NCBI GenBank assembly: GCA_041391665.1 | Contig: JAWKNO010000001.1 | Coordinates: 620,001-684,000 of the forward strand | From: Bacteroidia bacterium | Lineage (GTDB): Bacteria; Bacteroidota; Bacteroidia; J057 | Reading direction: 5' to 3' | DNA length: 64,000 nucleotides | In this document: piece after piece, positions 46,094 through 54,963 of the stretch | How the letters are laid out: every line of letters begins with the position of its first letter | Position numbering within the stretch: position 1 is the stretch's first letter | Program-made: the position numbers and the translations under genes | The notes under the pieces: model-generated | The model's database searches: none | The model's input: only the letters and a program-made list of their open reading frames with translations | What the model was told of the DNA's origin: nothing

Positions 46094-47170
46094 ATGAAAA
46101 AAGTATTTTTCCTGCTTACCGTCCTGGCAATGACTGCCTACGGATGCGGCTTGTTCGGCGGAAAAGGCACTGGCCATCATGGTGAGCTGACCGGCGTAAT
46201 GGACAGACCAGATTGGGACCAGTACCAGCCGATGGGCATGGTGTATATACCGCCCGGTAGCTTCCATATGGGTCAAAACGATCAGGACGTTCCCTACTCT
46301 CAGATCGCTCTCAACCGGCAGATAACCATCAGTGCCTACTTCATGGATGAAACTGAAATTACCAATAACCAATATCGGCAGTTTCTGTATGGTCCTACTT
46401 CGAATGAAACCTCTTTCCAGCAAAATGGTGCTCTTGACACTATCGACCCGCTGTATGCAGAAATCATTATCCCTGATACAACTGTATGGATCAGAGATTT
46501 TGTTTACTCCTACAATGAGCCACTGATGGAAAACTATTTCTGGCATCCTGCCTTTGACAACTATCCTGTAGTTGGTGTCAACTGGTATGCTGCTGCGGAG
46601 TTTTGTAAATGGCGTACCGCACACCTCAATCAGTATCGTGAAGAGAAAGAACTGGCTCCTATGCCCCGGTTCCGCCTTCCTACCGAAGCTGAATGGGAAT
46701 ACGGTTCTCGTGGTGGCTATGAGCATAAATTGTACCCATGGGAAGGTCCTTACCTGAGAAACTCAAAAGGATGTTTCCTGGCCAACTTTAAGCCTGGTCG
46801 TGGTGACTATATCGCTGACAATTTTGAATATACTGCTCCAGTTGACTCGTACTTCCCCAATGACTACGGTCTCTATAACATGCCCGGGAACGTAGCCGAA
46901 TGGTGTCAGGACGACTTTGAAGAAACCGGTTATTCGTATGCCCACGATCTTAACCCGGTGTATTACGATCCAAAGTATAAAGAAACAGACCGTGAACCAG
47001 GTGGTGCAAAAATCCGGAAGGTACATCGTGGCGGATCATGGAAGGATATTGGTTATTTCCTTTCAAATGGTTCCCGTACCTACGAATATGCTGATACCGC
47101 AAAATCTTTCATCGGTTTCCGTTGTGTGGTTACCGTAATAGGAAGATCTGGTGCCGTCGGTCGGTTCTAG
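46094..47170 (+). CDS. gldK: Gliding motility lipoprotein GldK
   Basis: The 358-residue lipoprotein (lipobox region TAYGC) has an FGE-sulfatase-like domain, recognised by VYIPPGSFHMG, GVNWYAAAEFCKWR, FRLPTEAEWEYGSRGG, MPGNVAEWCQDD and GGSWKD. In T9SS, GldK with GldN forms the periplasmic ring on the outer membrane; the formylglycine-generating activity is not retained in this lineage. It heads gldKLMN, with a 141-base leader before gldL that contains two hairpins. Confidence 0.96.
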   Translation: MKKVFFLLTVLAMTAYGCGLFGGKGTGHHGELTGVMDRPDWDQYQPMGMVYIPPGSFHMGQNDQDVPYSQIALNRQITISAYFMDETEITNNQYRQFLYGPTSNETSFQQNGALDTIDPLYAEIIIPDTTVWIRDFVYSYNEPLMENYFWHPAFDNYPVVGVNWYAAAEFCKWRTAHLNQYREEKELAPMPRFRLPTEAEWEYGSRGGYEHKLYPWEGPYLRNSKGCFLANFKPGRGDYIADNFEYTAPVDSYFPNDYGLYNMPGNVAEWCQDDFEETGYSYAHDLNPVYYDPKYKETDREPGGAKIRKVHRGGSWKDIGYFLSNGSRTYEYADTAKSFIGFRCVVTVIGRSGAVGRF

Positions 47171-47206
47171 TTCATCAAAATATTTATTCTTAACGAATAA
47201 GAAAAT

Positions 47207-47271
47207 ACAGGGTGTTGTCTGAAAAATGACTACAGGCAATCCCTGTAATGTCTGAAATACTTTGGACATTA
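47207..47271 (+). promoter_or_regulatory. Tandem hairpins between gldK and gldL
   Basis: Arms ACAGGG (47207-47212) and CCCTGT (47241-47246) form one stem, and TAATGTC (47246-47252) and GACATTA (47265-47271) form another. They lie in the 141-base gap before gldL and could stabilise or attenuate the transcript. Confidence 0.4.
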
Positions 47272-47311
47272 CTATCAGGCAACTAAAAGTTAAATTTAAG
47301 GAAAGTTTAAA

Positions 47312-48085
47312 ATGGCAAAGAAAAAAGGTTTTCTGAAATCCCGGGTAGGTAAAAACGTAATGAACTTTGTTTACGGCGCGGGTGCTGCAGTTGTAATTGT
47401 CGGAGCTCTTTACAAAATATTGCACCTTGAAGGAGCAAATGAAATGTTGATTGTGGGTATGGTCACAGAAGCTGTGGTGTTCCTTATCTCCGCATTTGAT
47501 CCTCCTGCTGATGATTACGAATGGGAAAGGGTTTACCCAATCCTCGCTGAACCTACCTATGAAGCTCCAATGGTAGAGTCTCTTACTCCTGAAATGGCAA
47601 GACTCGATAGCAGTGTTCTGAGCGAACTCTCTGATACACTCGTAGGACTTAATACAAACGTGGGCAAACTCTCTAGTGTTACTGATGCAGCCGGTGCTAC
47701 CAATGAGTACGCTGTGAAAATCAGAGAAGCGTCTTCCAAAATCGACAGCCTGAATCAAAGCTACTCCGTAGCGGTAACTTCAATGTCTGGTTTCGCCAAC
47801 GCTGCTACTGATGCACAAGCTTACCATGAGCAGGTTCAGTCAATCACCAAAAACCTGACCTCTCTCAATTCGATCTACGAACTGGAACTCCAGGATGCAA
47901 AAACTCACCTGAAATCTCTCAACCAGTTTTATGGTGCAATGACCGAAGCAATGTCTTCTATGGCTGAAGCCAGCAAAGACGCCGCTCAATACAAAGATGG
48001 CATGGCTGAACTGAACCGTAATCTCCAGAAACTCAACAACGTTTACGGTAACATGCTCTCAGCTATGGCCGGTGGTGCCAGATAA
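47312..48085 (+). CDS. gldL: Gliding motility protein GldL, motor subunit
   Basis: The 257-residue inner-membrane protein has two transmembrane helices (about residues 17-37 and 45-62). E53 within the second (MVTEAVVFL) corresponds to the conserved glutamate, E49 in Flavobacterium johnsoniae, that carries protons in the GldLM motor. A cytoplasmic coiled-coil-like region makes up the rest. It drives T9SS and, in gliding species, motility. gldM starts 49 bases downstream. Confidence 0.95.
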   Translation: MAKKKGFLKSRVGKNVMNFVYGAGAAVVIVGALYKILHLEGANEMLIVGMVTEAVVFLISAFDPPADDYEWERVYPILAEPTYEAPMVESLTPEMARLDSSVLSELSDTLVGLNTNVGKLSSVTDAAGATNEYAVKIREASSKIDSLNQSYSVAVTSMSGFANAATDAQAYHEQVQSITKNLTSLNSIYELELQDAKTHLKSLNQFYGAMTEAMSSMAEASKDAAQYKDGMAELNRNLQKLNNVYGNMLSAMAGGAR

Positions 48086-48134
48086 TGGTTCATCTGTTCG
48101 ATTTTAGTGTTTAACTTAAAAAGAAAGAAGAAAA

Positions 48135-49832
48135 ATGGCATCAGGTAAAATGTCTCCACGTCAGAAAATGATCAACATGATGTATCTCGTGTTGCTCGCT
48201 CTTCTGGCTATTAATATCAGTGCGGAGATTCTCAATGCTTTTGAGAATATCCGAAACAAACTGAACAAGTCCGCCCAAAACGCGCTCTCCAACTCCGACG
48301 CTTTCATCACCAGTATGAAAGAAGAAATCAAGGAGGAAATCGCGAATGAAGGTAAACGCTCTAATGAAGGTCTGCTTGATACGCTGGACCAAATCAAAGG
48401 AAGAACTGCTCAATTAATTGGTTTACTCGAAAATCATATTTCCAAAATGACTGAGATCGCAGGTGTAAATCCTGAAACTGGTCAACTTGAGAAAAAAGAT
48501 GAAACAGAGAAAAATGAGCAATATTGGCTGGGAGTGGGAAAAGAGCAGGAAGCCAATGATGGTCGCGGTAATGCTGAAGCATTCAAGCTGCATCAGGAAA
48601 TGGATAGCTACATTAAATACCTTGTAGATATCTATAACGGTCAGCTGAAAGATCCTAAAGCAACCCGCCAAAAACTGGAAGAGGAGTATATGACGCAAGA
48701 CCCCGAGGCGACTGCAACGCTTGACAAAGAAGCTAAAAATTGGGAGCGTTTTACATTCGAAGGTCCGGTTATTGCCAATATGGCTACCCTTGAAGCAATG
48801 AAACTTGATGTGTACGAAAAAGAGAAAATCCTTCTCGATCTTTTGAATACACGTCTGGGGGTTGCAACCTTTAAAGCGGATAAAGTTGTCGCTATCAATG
48901 CGCCTACCGCAACAATCGTCCCCGCAGGTCTTCAGTTTGAAACAAAACTGTTTGTGGCAATGTCCTCCAGCCAGTTACTGCCAAAGTTTGGAAGCTCCTC
49001 TGGTTCTATCAAACAAGAACCCGGTGCAAGTGTGGCTACTCTGACTATCCCCGCCAGTGGTGGTGTTATCCCCGCCGGCAAAAGTGAAGGCGTACAGAGC
49101 TATACTGCTTCCATCCAGGTGCCTAAGGCTACCGGTGGTTTCGAAACCTTAAGCGTGGAAGGCAAATTCACTGTCCGTAAACCTGAAATTGTAATTACCT
49201 CTGCTGCCGTACAAAACCTGTACAGAAACTGTGGTAATGACGTAAATATCGATGTACCTGCCCTCGGCGACCAGTACTCTCCAAAAATTGATGCTAGTCA
49301 GGCTACCGTAATACCTAGCCAGAAGACGCCTAAAAAATTCCGGATTGTACCTACTGGTAGTTCCTGTAAAGTTACTGTTAACAGTGTCACCGGTGGCAAA
49401 ACCATTAAAGTTGGAGATGTTGATTACAAAGTAATTAACCCACCAAGACCGGGTATCAACATGGCTGTAAATGGAAAACCTTACAATGGCTCCACAATGG
49501 TTCCTAAAACGAGCCGGATAGCCCTGAGAATTGAACCTGATGACGATTTCAGATCAGCACTGCCTGAAGATGCTCAATATGGTATCACCAGTGTCGATGT
49601 ACTCGCTCAGTTGTCTCTCGGACCTCCAACCCAGGTAAACCAGGTTAACTGTGCTGGTCAGGATGCTACCAAATCAATTGAAGTGGCACTCGGTACCCGT
49701 GTACGTGAAGCAAGACCAGGCACCAAAGTTTATGTCCGGATCAATGAAATCTACCGGGTGAACTTTCAGAAAAAGCGCGTTCCAGAAAGATTCAATGAAA
49801 TTGAAAGAACTCTGTCTCTTGTTGTTCAATAA
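48135..49832 (+). CDS. gldM: Gliding motility protein GldM, motor shaft
   Basis: The 565-residue protein has one N-terminal transmembrane helix (MYLVLLALLAINISAE) with R9 just before it in SPRQK, the position of the conserved arginine that pairs with the GldL glutamate. The periplasmic part comprises four domains (D1-D4) in the family, with D1 helical and D2-D4 beta-rich, consistent with the helical region to about residue 230 followed by strands. It transmits torque from GldL to the GldKN ring. Confidence 0.96.
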   Translation: MASGKMSPRQKMINMMYLVLLALLAINISAEILNAFENIRNKLNKSAQNALSNSDAFITSMKEEIKEEIANEGKRSNEGLLDTLDQIKGRTAQLIGLLENHISKMTEIAGVNPETGQLEKKDETEKNEQYWLGVGKEQEANDGRGNAEAFKLHQEMDSYIKYLVDIYNGQLKDPKATRQKLEEEYMTQDPEATATLDKEAKNWERFTFEGPVIANMATLEAMKLDVYEKEKILLDLLNTRLGVATFKADKVVAINAPTATIVPAGLQFETKLFVAMSSSQLLPKFGSSSGSIKQEPGASVATLTIPASGGVIPAGKSEGVQSYTASIQVPKATGGFETLSVEGKFTVRKPEIVITSAAVQNLYRNCGNDVNIDVPALGDQYSPKIDASQATVIPSQKTPKKFRIVPTGSSCKVTVNSVTGGKTIKVGDVDYKVINPPRPGINMAVNGKPYNGSTMVPKTSRIALRIEPDDDFRSALPEDAQYGITSVDVLAQLSLGPPTQVNQVNCAGQDATKSIEVALGTRVREARPGTKVYVRINEIYRVNFQKKRVPERFNEIERTLSLVVQ

Positions 49833-49844
49833 CATCTCTTTAAT

Positions 49845-50741
49845 ATGAAAAAATACGTTCTTGTCAGCGTTATCTTTACCCTGTGCTTCGTTGATGCGTT
49901 TGCACAATTCCCTTCCCGCAAGGATGATCACTTCTGGCGGAGAAAGGTCGTGAACCGGATTGATCTGAATGAGAAGATAAACGCTCCTCTGATCAAGCGC
50001 GAAAGCCCTTTCTATACAGATAACTCCCAGTACACTGAAAAAGAAGGTCTGATCATGACGCTTTTCAACGGGCTAAAGCAAGGTAAATTCGTTGCGTACC
50101 ACCCTGATAGTCTGACGAAACCTCTGAGCTATGAAGATATTTTGAAGCGTATTGATGAGTTTGAAGGTAGCCTGGATGCCGGCGGCGATTTTGATGAGCC
50201 TGATACTGGCTTTGGTGATGGCACCGAAGGAGGTGGGTTTGATGATTTCGGCGGCGAATCCGGTGGCGATGAATGGGGTTTTGGTGACGACGAAGCAGGC
50301 GGCGGTGAATTTGGTGAAGACTTTGACGATATGGGAGGTGCTGCTGATGCCGGTGGCGGTGGTTATATGGGTGATTTTGATCCCGCTCCTTTCGAAAACG
50401 TTATCCACTTTGTCGAAGACCGTATTTTTGACAAGACTCGTTCTGATATGGTGTATGATATTCAATTCGTTGAAATTATCTGGACCGATCCGGGCGAAAC
50501 CCTTCCTGAAAAGAAACTATGTACATTCGCCTACAATGATATTCTGGAAACGCTGGATAATGCTCAATGGAAAAACCGCTTCAATGACGCAGAGTACAAA
50601 ACCATGCGCGAAGTGTTTGAGCTCCGGTTATTCCACAGCTATATCATCAACGTTTCCGGCGAAGGTATCCGTACCCTGCAGGAAGCTGAAGACAGAAGAC
50701 AAAAACTGGTGGAATTTGAACACCACCTCTGGAGCTACTAA
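49845..50741 (+). CDS. gldN: Gliding motility protein GldN with Gly/acidic insert
   Basis: The 298-residue secreted protein (signal peptide ending DAFAQ) has the GldN core, seen in EDRIFDKTRSDMVYDIQFVEI and TMREVFELRLFHSYI. GldN forms rings with GldK and contacts GldM. Residues about 112-178 are a low-complexity insert with about 25 glycines and about 20 acidic residues, unusual for GldN as I know it. The reading frame continues normally on both sides, so it is not a frameshift. gldN begins 12 bases after gldM and is followed by a terminator. Confidence 0.93.
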   Translation: MKKYVLVSVIFTLCFVDAFAQFPSRKDDHFWRRKVVNRIDLNEKINAPLIKRESPFYTDNSQYTEKEGLIMTLFNGLKQGKFVAYHPDSLTKPLSYEDILKRIDEFEGSLDAGGDFDEPDTGFGDGTEGGGFDDFGGESGGDEWGFGDDEAGGGEFGEDFDDMGGAADAGGGGYMGDFDPAPFENVIHFVEDRIFDKTRSDMVYDIQFVEIIWTDPGETLPEKKLCTFAYNDILETLDNAQWKNRFNDAEYKTMREVFELRLFHSYIINVSGEGIRTLQEAEDRRQKLVEFEHHLWSY

Positions 50742-50758
50742 TCAGTACTCCATAATAA

Positions 50759-50791
50759 AAAAAAGCGTCTCTCAAAAAGGGACGCTTTTTT
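50759..50791. terminator. Bidirectional terminator between gldN and uvrC
   Basis: Arms AAAAAAGCGTCTC and GGGACGCTTTTTT (13 bases, one or two imperfect pairs) enclose a seven-base loop between two convergent genes. Confidence 0.88.
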
Positions 50792-50795
50792 CGTT

Positions 50796-52613
50796 TTATA
50801 TCTCGCCCTTTTCGATGGCGTCAGAAATCAGCTTTGCGCGGTGTTTACCAAGCTTCTCTTCCAGCTCTTCGCGTGAGGCATTTTTTAGTTTTCTTACCGA
50901 TTTAAATATCTGTATAATTTCCTTTTCCGCCTGCTCCCCTATTCCCTTAATACTGGTAAGTGATGAACGCTGATTGGCGGCTTTACTCCGTTTATCCCGG
51001 TGAAAGGTGATGGCAAATCTGTGTGCTTCATTGCGTAGCTGTTGGATCAAATGAAGGGCGGGACTTTTTTTGTCGATATGAAGGGGAAAGCTATCTCCTA
51101 CGCGGTAAATCTCTTCCAGTCTTTTGGCGATGCCAATCATCGGCACTTTATGTAAAAGACCGAGATTTTCCAGGGCTGTGGCCGCACTGCTTAGTTGGCC
51201 CTTGCCTCCGTCAATGAGGATAAGTTTGGGTAATACCTCACCCTCGTCGAGAATCCTTCGATATCGCCGTGTCACAATTTCCTCCATAGAGGCAAAATCG
51301 TTGGGCCCTTCAACGGTTTTGATATTAAAGTGCCGGTAGTCTTTTTTCGAAGGTTTGCCATCCTTAAAAACTACAACGGATGCCACCGGAGAACTACCCT
51401 GAATGTTGGAGTTATCAAAACATTCGATATGATCGGGAAGAACCTTCATCCGCAACTCTTTCTGCAACTCTTCCATCATTTTTTCGCCAGGCGTTTTCTT
51501 CTGTTTGAAATTCTGATTGTACAGTTTTTCTATTAACAGCGTCTTGCAGTTTTTGAGAGACAGCTCTGCCAGATGTTTTTTATCTCCCTTTTGCGGTACT
51601 GTATTGGTAAGACCATCGGGAAGCGCCTCCATATCCAGTGGAATATTTGTCACAATTTCGGGAAATAGTTCTTCCTCTTCACTCAACAGGTAATTGAGCG
51701 AAGACATAAGAATTTCGCCGTCTTCCTCCTGATTGACCCGTTTGATTTCCCAGGCATGGGTCTGAACGATGGCGCCATTTTGCACTTTAAAATGATTGAC
51801 AACGGAGAGGTGTTGTTCTGTATCAATAGTCAGCACTTCCAGGTCATTGATTTTTTCGGAGACAACCGTGCTTTTAGACTGGTAGTTTCGGATTTTTTCC
51901 AGTCGGTTTTTTAGGAATTCAGCTTTTTCAAATTCGTAATTTTCTGCCGCTGCCAACATTTTTGCTTCCAGATTCTGCAGTACGGGCGCAAGTTTCCCTC
52001 TGAGAATATTTTTGATCTGATCAATTCCTTCCATATACTCAGCCTCCTGTATTAATCCTTCACAGGGACCTGCACAGTTTCCGATCTGGTATTCAAGGCA
52101 CACCTTAAATTTCCCTGCACGTATATTTTCAGCGGTAAGGTTGAAATTACAGGTTCGGAGTTTGATAAACCCGCGGATCAGTTCCAGCAATGTTTTCATT
52201 GTGCCCACATTGGGATATGGGCCAAAGTAGGTTGAACCATCACTGATTTTTGTCCGGGTAGAAAAAACTCTGGGAAACCGCTCTTTTTTTATACAGATGT
52301 ACGGGTAAGTTTTTCCATCTTTAAGGAGAATGTTGTACCTGGGCTGGTGGTTTTTTATCAGGTTATTTTCGAGCAATAATGCCTCAGCCTCACTATCTGT
52401 AACCGTATATGCAAGATCGTCGATATTCCTGACAAGGTGCTGGATGCGATACGTGTGTTGCCGGGATGAGGCAAAATAGCTACTTACCCGCTTGCGCAAA
52501 TCTTTAGCTTTACCTATATAAATGATTTTCCCCTTCTTATTCAGAAAGCGGTAAACGCCAGGTGCGTCTGGCAAGCTCCGCACTTTGTCCAATACATCCT
52601 GTAACGTGCTCAT
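50796..52613 (-). CDS. uvrC: Excinuclease ABC subunit C
   Basis: The 605-residue nuclease makes both incisions in nucleotide excision repair. It has an N-terminal GIY-YIG domain (PGVYRFLNKKGKIIYIGKA), a UVR coiled-coil motif near residue 220, an RNase H-like endonuclease domain (CFDNSNIQGSSPVASVVVF), and a C-terminal helix-hairpin-helix (SIKGIGEQAEKEIIQIF). The ATG at 52613 is 2 bases after the end of the PBP gene, so the two are probably translated together. Length is normal. Confidence 0.96.
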   Translation of the reverse strand: MSTLQDVLDKVRSLPDAPGVYRFLNKKGKIIYIGKAKDLRKRVSSYFASSRQHTYRIQHLVRNIDDLAYTVTDSEAEALLLENNLIKNHQPRYNILLKDGKTYPYICIKKERFPRVFSTRTKISDGSTYFGPYPNVGTMKTLLELIRGFIKLRTCNFNLTAENIRAGKFKVCLEYQIGNCAGPCEGLIQEAEYMEGIDQIKNILRGKLAPVLQNLEAKMLAAAENYEFEKAEFLKNRLEKIRNYQSKSTVVSEKINDLEVLTIDTEQHLSVVNHFKVQNGAIVQTHAWEIKRVNQEEDGEILMSSLNYLLSEEEELFPEIVTNIPLDMEALPDGLTNTVPQKGDKKHLAELSLKNCKTLLIEKLYNQNFKQKKTPGEKMMEELQKELRMKVLPDHIECFDNSNIQGSSPVASVVVFKDGKPSKKDYRHFNIKTVEGPNDFASMEEIVTRRYRRILDEGEVLPKLILIDGGKGQLSSAATALENLGLLHKVPMIGIAKRLEEIYRVGDSFPLHIDKKSPALHLIQQLRNEAHRFAITFHRDKRSKAANQRSSLTSIKGIGEQAEKEIIQIFKSVRKLKNASREELEEKLGKHRAKLISDAIEKGEI

Positions 52614-52615
52614 CC

Positions 52616-54913
52616 TCAATCAAAACTGTCCAGATCGTCAGAACTTACCCGCAGCGTTTCCCTGGCACCTCTTGTCAAAATCTGAGGTTGGTCGCCACAT
52701 GCGAAGTTCACATCAAATCCCGCCGGGCGCAGAAAACGATCTTGCGGCAATCCAATTTCAGGATCCTCATATAGTTTTTGCATATATAAAGCCCATATCG
52801 GCAAAGCCATACTTGCTCCCTGCCCCAGATCAATGGTTCTGAACCTGACTCTTCGGTCCGCACATCCCACCCACACACCAGAGACAAGGTTGGGGGTTAT
52901 GCCTACAAACCATCCGTCGGCATGGTTTTGAGTGGTACCGGTTTTTGCTCCCATTTCATTGCGAAATTTATACATATACCGGAGCCTGCTGGCTGTACCG
53001 CCGGGCTCATCTACCACACCTTTGAGCAATTCGACCATCATAAAAGCAGATTTTTCGCTCAGGGCTTGTACCGGGGTCGGCTGAAATTCGGCGAGTATAT
53101 TTCCCTTATTGTCTTCAATTCGCGAGATAAAATGCGGATCCAGCCGACGCCCCCGGTTGACAAACGTGCCATATGCACCGGTAAGTTCCAGCACAGAAAG
53201 ATCCGTTGTTCCAAGACAAAGAGAGGGTACTGGATCCAAAGGAGTCTGAATCCCCATTCGTTGGGCGTATTTGGCTACTACGGTCGGGGTGATCTGCTTG
53301 ATCAGCCTTGCGGTTACCAGATTGGTTGAAGTAGCGAGTGCCGTGCGAAGGGTCATAAGCCCACCAATTTTTCCATCTGAGTTTTTGGGAACCCACCGGG
53401 TACCATTTCCATCAGTATTTTCAAAAACTACGGGCTGATTTAGCTCAAGGTCGCAGGGGGTACGGTTGCCGTAATCTATCGCAGCAGCATAGACAAAAGG
53501 TTTGAAAGTGGAGCCCACCTGACGTTTCCCCTGACCGACATGGTCATATTTAAAGTATTCAAAATCAATTCCACCGACCCACGCCTTAATTTCACCATTG
53601 ATGGGGTTAATGGATACAACCCCTGTTTCCAGAAATTGTGAATAGTATTTGATCGAGTCTAAGGGAGAAAGTACAGTATCAATATCGCCATTCCAGCTAA
53701 AAATCCGCATCTTTATGGGTTTGGCGAATTCCTCATTAATCTCAGATTCTGATTTTCCAGCCTTTTTTGCTTTCAGATATCTTTCAGATTGCCTGGTAAG
53801 ATCTGTAAGAATAGCCGGTTCTTCTTTATAGGCTTCGCGCCCCTTGAGGTGTTTGTCAAAGGTTTTTTGGAGTTTCGTCAAATGTTCTCTTACAGCAGCT
53901 TCTGCATGCATCTGCATCCGGGAGTCAAGTGTCGTATATACTTTTAGCCCATCTGCATAAGGGTTGTAGAAAGAGCCGTCTGGTTTTGGATTGTTCTGAC
54001 ACCATTCTTTCAGAAAACTCCGTACATGCTGGCGAAAATAAGGCGCTGTACCTTGTACATGATCGCGCCCCTGGGCAGCAGTGACGATTGGTAAATTTTT
54101 GAGGCTGTCGATATTGATGGAATCCTTATTAAGGAATCCGTATTTGACCATCTGATTAATGACGACATTTCTTCTGGAAAGTACGGTATCTGGTTTTCTG
54201 ATTGGATCAAATACACCCTGACCTTTAAGCATGCCAACGATAACGGCCGATTCTTCGATACTCAGGCTTTTGGATTTTTTACCGAACAGGCGCTGGGCCG
54301 CCATTTCAACTCCATAGGCATTGCCGTAAATATTTACGGTATTGAGGTAGCCCTCAATAATCTCCTGCTTGGTGTAATTTTTTTCCAGTAAGGCAGAGAC
54401 AATTACTTCTTTGATTTTGCGGGTGACAGTTCTTTCCTGACTTACTGCGTTAAAAAGATTGCGGGAAAGCTGCATGGTAATCGTACTTCCCCCGCTGGTT
54501 GTACCTGTCAGATTTCTCTTCAGCAGTGCTGGAATAGACCAGTAATCGACACCGGAATGTTCATAAAACCGGGCGTCTTCTGTAGCGACGAGTGCGTCAA
54601 TGACATAGGGGGAAATATCGTTGAGTTTTACATTTACCCTGTTTTCCGTGACATAAAAATTGTCGAGGATCATCCCATCAGCAGCAATAACCTGTGTGGA
54701 GAGGCTGGATTTGGGGTTTTCTATTTCAGTAAGCGCCGGAAGGTCCTGTGCGGAATAACCAATGAATCCGAATAAAGCGACAGTACCAAGGAAAACCATG
54801 CCCAGGAAAAAATATCTGGGGATTTTATAGGAGATTTTTTTTTTCGGGGGAAGGAACTGTTCAGCAACGGATTCCTGTTTTTTCAGTTCACTGGTAACAG
54901 AAGGAGTACTCAT
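52616..54913 (-). CDS. Class A penicillin-binding protein (PBP1A-like)
   Basis: This 765-residue bifunctional enzyme builds peptidoglycan. After a short cytoplasmic tail and one transmembrane anchor (YFFLGMVFLGTVALFGFIG) comes the GT51 glycosyltransferase domain with EDARFYEHSGVD and GGSTITMQLSRN. The transpeptidase domain has the SxxK serine in GSTFKPF, SxN in TSTNL, and KTGT in GAKTGTTQNH. A long charged linker (about residues 330-410) joins the halves. It is followed immediately by uvrC. Confidence 0.95.
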   Translation of the reverse strand: MSTPSVTSELKKQESVAEQFLPPKKKISYKIPRYFFLGMVFLGTVALFGFIGYSAQDLPALTEIENPKSSLSTQVIAADGMILDNFYVTENRVNVKLNDISPYVIDALVATEDARFYEHSGVDYWSIPALLKRNLTGTTSGGSTITMQLSRNLFNAVSQERTVTRKIKEVIVSALLEKNYTKQEIIEGYLNTVNIYGNAYGVEMAAQRLFGKKSKSLSIEESAVIVGMLKGQGVFDPIRKPDTVLSRRNVVINQMVKYGFLNKDSINIDSLKNLPIVTAAQGRDHVQGTAPYFRQHVRSFLKEWCQNNPKPDGSFYNPYADGLKVYTTLDSRMQMHAEAAVREHLTKLQKTFDKHLKGREAYKEEPAILTDLTRQSERYLKAKKAGKSESEINEEFAKPIKMRIFSWNGDIDTVLSPLDSIKYYSQFLETGVVSINPINGEIKAWVGGIDFEYFKYDHVGQGKRQVGSTFKPFVYAAAIDYGNRTPCDLELNQPVVFENTDGNGTRWVPKNSDGKIGGLMTLRTALATSTNLVTARLIKQITPTVVAKYAQRMGIQTPLDPVPSLCLGTTDLSVLELTGAYGTFVNRGRRLDPHFISRIEDNKGNILAEFQPTPVQALSEKSAFMMVELLKGVVDEPGGTASRLRYMYKFRNEMGAKTGTTQNHADGWFVGITPNLVSGVWVGCADRRVRFRTIDLGQGASMALPIWALYMQKLYEDPEIGLPQDRFLRPAGFDVNFACGDQPQILTRGARETLRVSSDDLDSFD

Positions 54914-54963
54914 GAGCCAGGGATCAAATAGTTTGTCCCTGAAAGATAGCGAAAATTTTGAAT

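Noticed and set aside
50152..50973. Frame-shifted 273-codon open frame over the Gly-rich part of gldN
   Set aside because: It runs through the GGC/GAT repeats in another frame, crosses the gldN terminator and enters uvrC antisense, so it is a by-product of low complexity.
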